Assembly (NCBI GenBank): GCA_004562975.1 | Contig: SFQP01000021.1 | Span: 1 to 22,386 of the forward strand | Source of the DNA: a bacterium | GTDB lineage: Bacteria > Bacteroidota > Bacteroidia > Bacteroidales > Bacteroidaceae | Length of the DNA stretch: 22,386 bases | Reading direction: 5' to 3' | Shown here: piece by piece, positions 18,071-22,386 of the stretch | Numbering within the stretch: position 1 is the stretch's first letter | How the letters are laid out: each line of letters opens with the position of its first letter | The notes under the pieces: model-generated | Told to the model about the DNA's origin: nothing | The model's input: only the letters and a program-made list of their open reading frames with translations | The model's database searches: none | Translations under genes and position numbers: made by a program

Positions 18071-19152
18071 ATGGCAACCCCCCAGACCCTTCTTGCACTC
18101 ATCCTGACAGCCGCAGTTCCCCTCGCCGCAGCTGCCCACGATACCGATGAAACCCATCCCCAGGCCGCCTACACCGACCTTGACTACGAGACACCCGGCT
18201 ACACGCTGAACATCAACAGCAGCAATCCTGTCGTGCAGCAGATGCAGCCCACCTTCAAATTCGGCGGCTATATCATGGAGAAATACAGTTACTCCGACCG
18301 CAGCGGCCAAACGACCAACGGTGGCTTCGACACCCGCTTCGTCGCATCGTCGATGCCTTCGTCGAGTGGCAGAAATACGACTGCTTCCGCGTCAAGCTCG
18401 GCCAGTTCAAGCGCAGCTTTGGCTTTGAAAACCCCTACAGCCCCCTCAACGTAGGTCTCGGCAGCTACTCTCAGGCCACGATGAAAATAGCCTCCATCAG
18501 CGACCGCATAGGCGAGCACAAAAGCTCCGGCCGCGATGTCGGCGTTCAAGTGCAGGGCGACCTCTTCCCGGCTGCCGACGGTCATAAGTGGCTGCATTAC
18601 CAGATTGGGTTCTTCAACGGCCAAGGCATCAACCACACCGACAAAGACCACCACAAGGACCTCATCGGCGGCCTTTGGTTCTCCCCCCTGAAGAACCTCG
18701 CCATCGGCGGCTTCGGCTGGAATGGTAAGTACACCAACGAAGCCTACAATCCCAACAATCCTAATTCCATGCGCAGTGCCAAGCGCGTGCGTTGGGGTGC
18801 CGGCCTCAAGTATGAGGACAAGTGGACCGTGCGTGGCGAGTACATGAGCTCCGTCGGCGGCGTGGTCAGCAATGCCACCTTGCCCGACCGTTCCGATGCC
18901 TGGTACCTCACTCTCGGCGTACCTGTGGCCAAGGATGTCAAGGTCTATGGACGCTACGATTGCTACCGCGATGCCAAGACGTGGAACTCCCTCATAGCCA
19001 ACTACGGCCTCTCGGGCAATTACTACTTGGGCAAGAACCTCATCTTCCAGCTCAACTACACCTTCACCGACAATCGCTCCGCGCGCCGTGCCGCAGTCCC
19101 CACCGACTCCCGTTACAACACCATCGACGTACAAGTAACCGCCCGGTTCTGA
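18071..19152 (+). pseudogene. Outer-membrane porin (phosphate-selective porin O/P-like), frame-broken
   Basis: The N-terminal part from 18071 has a signal peptide (MATPQTLLALILTAAVPLAAAA) and a first strand region (PTFKFGGYIMEKYSYSDRSG, then GGFDTRF). Near 18340 the homologous reading moves to another frame: RRIVDAFVEWQKYDCFRVKL, then GQFKRSFGFENPYSPLNVGL, on to the end. The last residues, NTIDVQVTARF, end in Phe as outer-membrane barrels do. By recall of Bacteroides porins of this family, about 30 residues are lost between GGFD and the DAFVEWQKY segment, so this is a deletion plus frameshift. About 360 residues remain of a usual 390. The downstream ATG at 18481 begins only a truncated barrel. 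It sits with the MFS gene and may supply the outer-membrane step for small peptides or anions. Confidence 0.82.
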
Positions 19153-19175
19153 CACATCCGGCATATCAACTATCC

Positions 19176-19218
19176 ATGCAGGTTCATCTCCTCAGGGAAA
19201 TGAACCTGCATTATTTTT
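19176..19218 (+). terminator. Intrinsic terminator after the porin
   Basis: ATGCAGGTTCAT at 19176-19187 pairs perfectly with ATGAACCTGCAT at 19200-19211, with a 12-base loop. TTATTTTTT follows. It closes the peptidase-transporter-porin region. Confidence 0.9.
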
Positions 19219-19339
19219 TGAGATATTCGCTTGGCTTTCAATCCACCACCGAACCCATGCTAACAGAACCCATGTAGGAGTATGACGAAACGGTGTGGGG
19301 GCACGACCGGCCTTTCTTTGCGGAAGAAACGCTATATTA

Positions 19340-19957
19340 CTGAAGTTTCGGATGTGAAAAGGTGTGATATGCCTTTTCCACAAGTCCGGGAGTTGTGCGA
19401 AAAAGTCCAGGACTTGTTTTGCCAACTCAAGGACTTGTGCGGACAAGTCGCCGGGTTGTGAAGAGGACTCTACGCAATGTCGGGCCGGACAAGCGAGGCG
19501 GTTCTGTCACGCTGAACATGCCGCCATCTGTTTTGAATCTGCCCTTTACGTGCGCGCATATACGTAATTTTTTTCCCGAAAAAGCGTTCACATCCTTCAC
19601 ACAGAGCGTGTTTCCTTCTGATTTTCAGCGTTTTTTGGTGTGAAGGGTTGGAGTTCAAAGCATTCACACGGGCGGTGAATGCTCGTGATGTGCGGAGGGA
19701 GCAAACCTTCACACCGGAAACCGCCTCAACATCAGGAAGCAAGCGATAGAAATATGAACGCGCGCTGTGAATATTTGAAAAGACAATGTTTCATACGCTT
19801 TTCCATTGGAAAGCAACAGGAAACAGTCAGTACTTGAAGGATTGAATGATTTTTTTGAGGATAAAATTACGTATAGAGGAGCATGGACAGGAGGGCAGTA
19901 AATGGTGAATGGCTCTGTGAACTTTTTGCGGGTGTTACCCCGCTCCCGAAACTTCAG
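19340..19957. mobile_element. Non-autonomous transposable element (MITE-like), copy 2, 618 bp
   Basis: It has the same ends as the copy at 1825-2462: CTGAAGTTTCGG at 19340-19351 and CCGAAACTTCAG at 19946-19957. It is flanked by the direct repeat TATATTA at 19333-19339 and 19958-19964. Similarity to copy 1 runs end to end, with scattered substitutions, a one-base T insertion near 19634, and one tandem unit fewer. The longest forward frame of copy 1 is broken in this copy, which argues against a protein product. Its target is the coding region of a transglutaminase-like gene, and excision in silico restores that frame exactly. Confidence 0.87.
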
Positions 19958-19964
19958 TATATTA
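19958..19964. repeat. Target-site duplication, right, of mobile element copy 2
   Basis: TATATTA follows the right terminal repeat directly and matches 19333-19339 before the left one. A 7-bp length, not 8, is the one that restores the interrupted reading frame. Confidence 0.8.
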
Positions 19965-20342
19965 TCCTTTCTGCGATTGTGAGGACCGGGCGATACTGCT
20001 GTCGCGATTGGTGCGCGATCTGCTGGGGCTGCGCACCCTGTTGGTGTTCTATCCCGGACATTTGGCCATGGCCGTGGCCTTCAATGAGAAGGTGGATGGA
20101 GATTATATCGTCTGTCAAGGGCAGCGTTTTGTAGTTTGCGACCCTACCTATATCGGTGCACCTGTCGGTGCTACCATGACGGATATGGATAATGCCAAGG
20201 CAACGGTCGTCTTGCTGGAACCATGATGCCCGTGCGTCGTTTCCTTGGCTGAAATCTGTACGTGCAGTGGTCTTCCGGCGGTCAAATGAGGGTCATGAGG
20301 GGCGATTTTTTTCGTGGCAAATGCAAAAAACAAGGTGAAAAG

Positions 20343-20373
20343 TTTGCTCGGTAAGAAAATAGCCCTACCTTTG
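20343..20373 (+). promoter_or_regulatory. Bacteroidetes-type promoter for the tRNA-Thr remnant
   Basis: TTTG at 20343-20346, a 19-base spacer, then TACCTTTG at 20366-20373. This is the same arrangement and the same -7 word as at the tRNA-Ser promoter. It lies 20 bases before the tRNA 5' end, so the promoter is intact although the tRNA is not. Confidence 0.85.
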
Positions 20374-20393
20374 CAACCGCAAAACGAAGCAAG

Positions 20394-20437
20394 GCCGAAA
20401 TAGCTCAGTTGGTAGAGCATTTCATTCGTAATGAAAT
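20394..20437 (+). pseudogene. Truncated tRNA-Thr (anticodon CGU), 5' half only
   Basis: The sequence begins GCCGAAATAGCTCAGTTGG, with a normal acceptor 5' strand and D arm. The anticodon stem TTTCA/TGAAA encloses the loop TTCGTAA, so the anticodon is CGU, reading ACG. After position 20437 the variable region, T arm and acceptor 3' strand are absent. There is no GGTTCGAATCC-like T arm before the next gene. The break just after the anticodon stem suggests either recombination within the tRNA gene or a deletion or assembly junction. Confidence 0.85.
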
Positions 20438-20532
20438 CGCCAGTGTCTTATGCGTTTTTCCCCGAGCTCAGAGAATACATAATACAAAGTAAAAACAGCA
20501 GTTATACACTAAAACGGCACAAATAATTTTGT

Positions 20533-22200
20533 ATGAAAGCAATCATCACCGCAATGCTCGCAGTATTGACTTTTACTTGCAGCATGGCAAGAGAGAAGAA
20601 GCCTGCAATTAAAGCTAGGCTCAAGGGCTACCCATCGGGGGCCATAGATGAATACCACTTCCATGCAGGAAAAGCAATAGTCAAGGGGCGTTTTGTCAAT
20701 CGGACGGAACACAGCTTCTCAACTTTCAATGTGACAGGGACTGACCTGTTCTCGAATCAAGATTTCGTCAGAACGATTAACATCGAACCCGATGGTTCTT
20801 TTCTTGAACTGATTAGTCTGCCGCATTCAGGATGGGTTTACTTCGATGGTGCAGAAATTCCGCCTGCTTTTATCGCTGTTGGTGACACCTTGGATTTATT
20901 GATTAATGACACAGGGGATGAAACAACAATCTCGGGCAGTGGCGCCACTGGCGAGGTGAACAGCGTCTGGCCACGGTTGGAAACTCAGTTCGCTTTGAAG
21001 GAAACGCGAACGCCATGGGAGGAAATGAACCGTGAATTCATGCTGGAGTGGAAAAACCGCAAGGTCAGGGAACTCGACCGAATAGCCAGTGCCATAGATG
21101 CCGACACCATCACCTTGCTAAACGGCTGCTCAGACTACGCAAAGGACGTGTTGAAAACAAGTCTCCTGGCCATGCCGCTGGAACAAGCACTTGTGGCATT
21201 ACATCAGTGGTGGTGGAGAACAAGGAGCGAGGACGGAAAGCCTAATCCAGCCCTGACGATCTCCTCTGACTCATTCTTCGATTTTCTTTCGGCAAGGCAG
21301 TCCTATTTGATGGACAATCCATTGATGATCCTCGCAGCTGATGGCGGCGGTGTCGTCAACAATATGGAATTCTGTGTACTCAACGCATACTTGTTCCTGG
21401 CAAACGATATGGAAAGATGGAGCAAGTCAACAGACTCCGACGAGTTGGGCTCTTACAAGCAAAATTTTATCCTGCCATACAACTACGACCCTGAGCTTCA
21501 CCGCGAGATGCTTGAATACGATAAAGGACGCTTGATTTCCGTGGCAGACTATTATTCCATGTGCAGCGACAGTATCCGCTCGCGTTTCAAGCTTGACCAT
21601 ACAGGTTTCATGATGCAGCTCTGCTTGCTTCATCGCGTCCTTGACTTCGACTTCGAGGGCTCTGACGGCTGGTTCCTCACTCGCAAGGCAGAGGAATTGG
21701 CTGGAGCTATTCCACAGTTTACAGACCCTTCCATCTGCCACCATGCCGTGGACGCCTACCGCCGTTTTGTCATTGAGCGCGAGGGAAGTGCTCGCATTGA
21801 TGCTTCGAATCCTACACCGGGAGATTCGCTCTTTCAATCACTGAAGGAGAAATATGCCGGCAACGTCATCTATATGGACTTCTGGGGCATCGGATGCGGA
21901 CCTTGCCGTAAGGGGATGCTCGACCAGCGTACACTCGTTGAACAATATAAAGAAGCTCCAGTCCGTTTCCTCTATATCTGCAACGAAAAAGACTCTCCAC
22001 GTGAACCAAGCGAGAAGTTCCTCACCGATAACAACATCCAGGGCGAGCACATCTTTATCTCTTCCGACGAATGGAATCTCCTTACCAACAAGTTCCAGTT
22101 TAACGCCATTCCTTTCACACTACTTATTGACAGGAACGGTAATATTGTAGAGAAGAATGTTCCACCCACTGCAGCAAAACTTGACGAATTGCTGAAATAG
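20533..22200 (+). CDS. Exported thioredoxin-fold protein (TlpA/AhpC-TSA-like) with long N-terminal region
   Basis: A 555-residue envelope protein with a thiol-disulfide oxidoreductase domain at its C-terminus. A signal peptide covers about residues 1-19 (MKAIITAMLAVLTFTCSMA); a lipoprotein Cys is not clear. The thioredoxin-like domain starts near residue 440, with the active site GIGCGPCRKG (Cys455 and Cys458). It continues through FLYICNEKDSP and ends with the cis-Pro region FNAIPFTLLIDRNGNIV. The N-terminal 430 residues begin with a beta-rich region (about 25-140, GRFVNRTEHSFSTFNV) followed by a helical region. This layout is common in Bacteroidales and usually unassigned. Its base composition looks less GC-rich than the genes to its left. 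It lies alone after the tRNA-Thr remnant. Its partner proteins are unknown. Confidence 0.85.
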   Translation: MKAIITAMLAVLTFTCSMAREKKPAIKARLKGYPSGAIDEYHFHAGKAIVKGRFVNRTEHSFSTFNVTGTDLFSNQDFVRTINIEPDGSFLELISLPHSGWVYFDGAEIPPAFIAVGDTLDLLINDTGDETTISGSGATGEVNSVWPRLETQFALKETRTPWEEMNREFMLEWKNRKVRELDRIASAIDADTITLLNGCSDYAKDVLKTSLLAMPLEQALVALHQWWWRTRSEDGKPNPALTISSDSFFDFLSARQSYLMDNPLMILAADGGGVVNNMEFCVLNAYLFLANDMERWSKSTDSDELGSYKQNFILPYNYDPELHREMLEYDKGRLISVADYYSMCSDSIRSRFKLDHTGFMMQLCLLHRVLDFDFEGSDGWFLTRKAEELAGAIPQFTDPSICHHAVDAYRRFVIEREGSARIDASNPTPGDSLFQSLKEKYAGNVIYMDFWGIGCGPCRKGMLDQRTLVEQYKEAPVRFLYICNEKDSPREPSEKFLTDNNIQGEHIFISSDEWNLLTNKFQFNAIPFTLLIDRNGNIVEKNVPPTAAKLDELLK

Positions 22201-22232
22201 GAACCACACTATATTGAAACTGCGCTTTTCAT

Positions 22233-22262
22233 TTTGCTATTCTCTCGCTTTCACTAACTTTG
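22233..22262 (+). promoter_or_regulatory. Bacteroidetes-type promoter for the last gene
   Basis: TTTG at 22233-22236 and TAACTTTG at 22255-22262, separated by 18 bases. This leaves about 28 bases from the -7 box to the ATG at 22291. Confidence 0.7.
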
Positions 22263-22290
22263 CCCCGCGTTTATCAGCTACGAAAAGATT

Positions 22291-22386
22291 ATGGAAAACC
22301 GGAAAGGGATTATTATTGTACTGCTTGCCCTCGTCCTTGCTGTGGCGGGACGGGCACAAGGCTTCACGCCTGCTGCGGACGAGCGG
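22291..22386 (+). CDS. Exported protein, 5' end only (runs off the window)
   Basis: From the ATG at 22291 the frame stays open to the window edge, giving 32 residues. They form a good signal peptide: MENRKG, then a hydrophobic core IIIVLLALVLAVAG and a likely cleavage site after RAQ. A promoter sits just upstream. The mature protein is outside the window, so no family can be given. Confidence 0.7.
   Translation, partial: MENRKGIIIVLLALVLAVAGRAQGFTPAADER

Larger units (their letters stand above)
19278..20226 (+). pseudogene. Transglutaminase-like protein gene remnant, cut by mobile element copy 2
   Basis: Two fragments of one gene flank the mobile element. The left fragment (19278-19339) reads EYDETVWGHDRPFFAEETLY and the right one (19965-20226) continues YPFCDCEDRAILLSRLVRDL, then LVFYPGHLAMAV and VVCDPTYIGAPVGATM, to a stop at 20226. 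Removing the element plus one 7-bp target copy joins them in frame across LYYP. The CDCEDR, YPGHLA and CDPTYI segments, with Cys, His and Asp in order, resemble the triad of transglutaminase-like domains in Bacteroidales proteins of unknown role. An in-frame TAG (19275-19277) stands just before the left fragment. The N-terminal part of the gene is lost, although LRYSLGFQ (near 19219-19242, same frame) may be a trace. About 108 residues of the C-terminus remain, and the gene is dead. Confidence 0.75.

Noticed and set aside
20148..20420. A 90-codon minus-strand frame
   Set aside because: It crosses the tRNA-Thr remnant and its promoter and the end of the transglutaminase-like remnant, with no recognisable features.
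20524..20531. TAATTTTG directly before the ATG at 20533 as a promoter
   Set aside because: Transcription would start downstream of the ATG, so it cannot serve this start codon; it is probably chance in AT-rich DNA.

Overview
The window looks like chromosomal DNA from the order Bacteroidales, probably a Bacteroidaceae or Prevotellaceae relative. The support is: promoters of the Bacteroidetes type (TTTG, 19-base spacer, TAnnTTTG) in front of tRNA genes; no clear Shine-Dalgarno sequences; lipoprotein signals of the LLTAC/LLTGC kind; and protein families typical of the group (a Bacteroidales-type YidC, a Bacteroides-type porin, a TlpA-like thiol protein with a long N-terminal region). I cannot name the genus.

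Layout. Positions 1-170 hold two minus-strand tRNA genes, Glu(CUC) and Ser(GCU), with a canonical promoter at 209-239. rsmG (16S rRNA methyltransferase) and a metallo-beta-lactamase-fold hydrolase follow at 511-1783 as a tight pair. A 638-bp non-coding mobile element (1825-2462) lies next to a hairpin. A complete tripartite RND efflux operon (adaptor, 1147-residue pump, outer-membrane channel) occupies 2800-9050. After it come a divergent LpxA-like acyltransferase (9197-9982), a strong terminator, and pyrG for CTP synthase (10420-12027). yidC (12280-14056) is present in two frames with about 30 codons missing between them. An S9 peptidase, an MFS transporter resembling MFSD1 and a porin (14225-19152) could form a peptide-use module: porin for entry, peptidase for cutting, MFS for uptake of dipeptides. 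The porin is also frame-broken. AT-rich inverted-repeat elements fill the gaps on both sides of the peptidase gene.

The last 3 kb look worn or rearranged. A second copy of the mobile element (19340-19957) has cut a transglutaminase-like gene. Removing the element and one copy of its 7-bp target duplication restores the reading frame. A tRNA-Thr(CGU) with a perfect promoter ends just after its anticodon stem. A TlpA-like protein gene follows, and the 5' end of a further exported protein runs off the window.

The strongest new signal is the two-copy dispersed element: 12-bp perfect terminal inverted repeats, 7-8 bp target duplications and no conserved open frame. It is a miniature inverted-repeat transposable element (MITE) candidate. 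The second point is the cluster of lesions between 13 and 20.5 kb (yidC, porin, transglutaminase-like gene, tRNA-Thr). Because yidC is normally essential, the assembly should be checked before any of these is read as biology.
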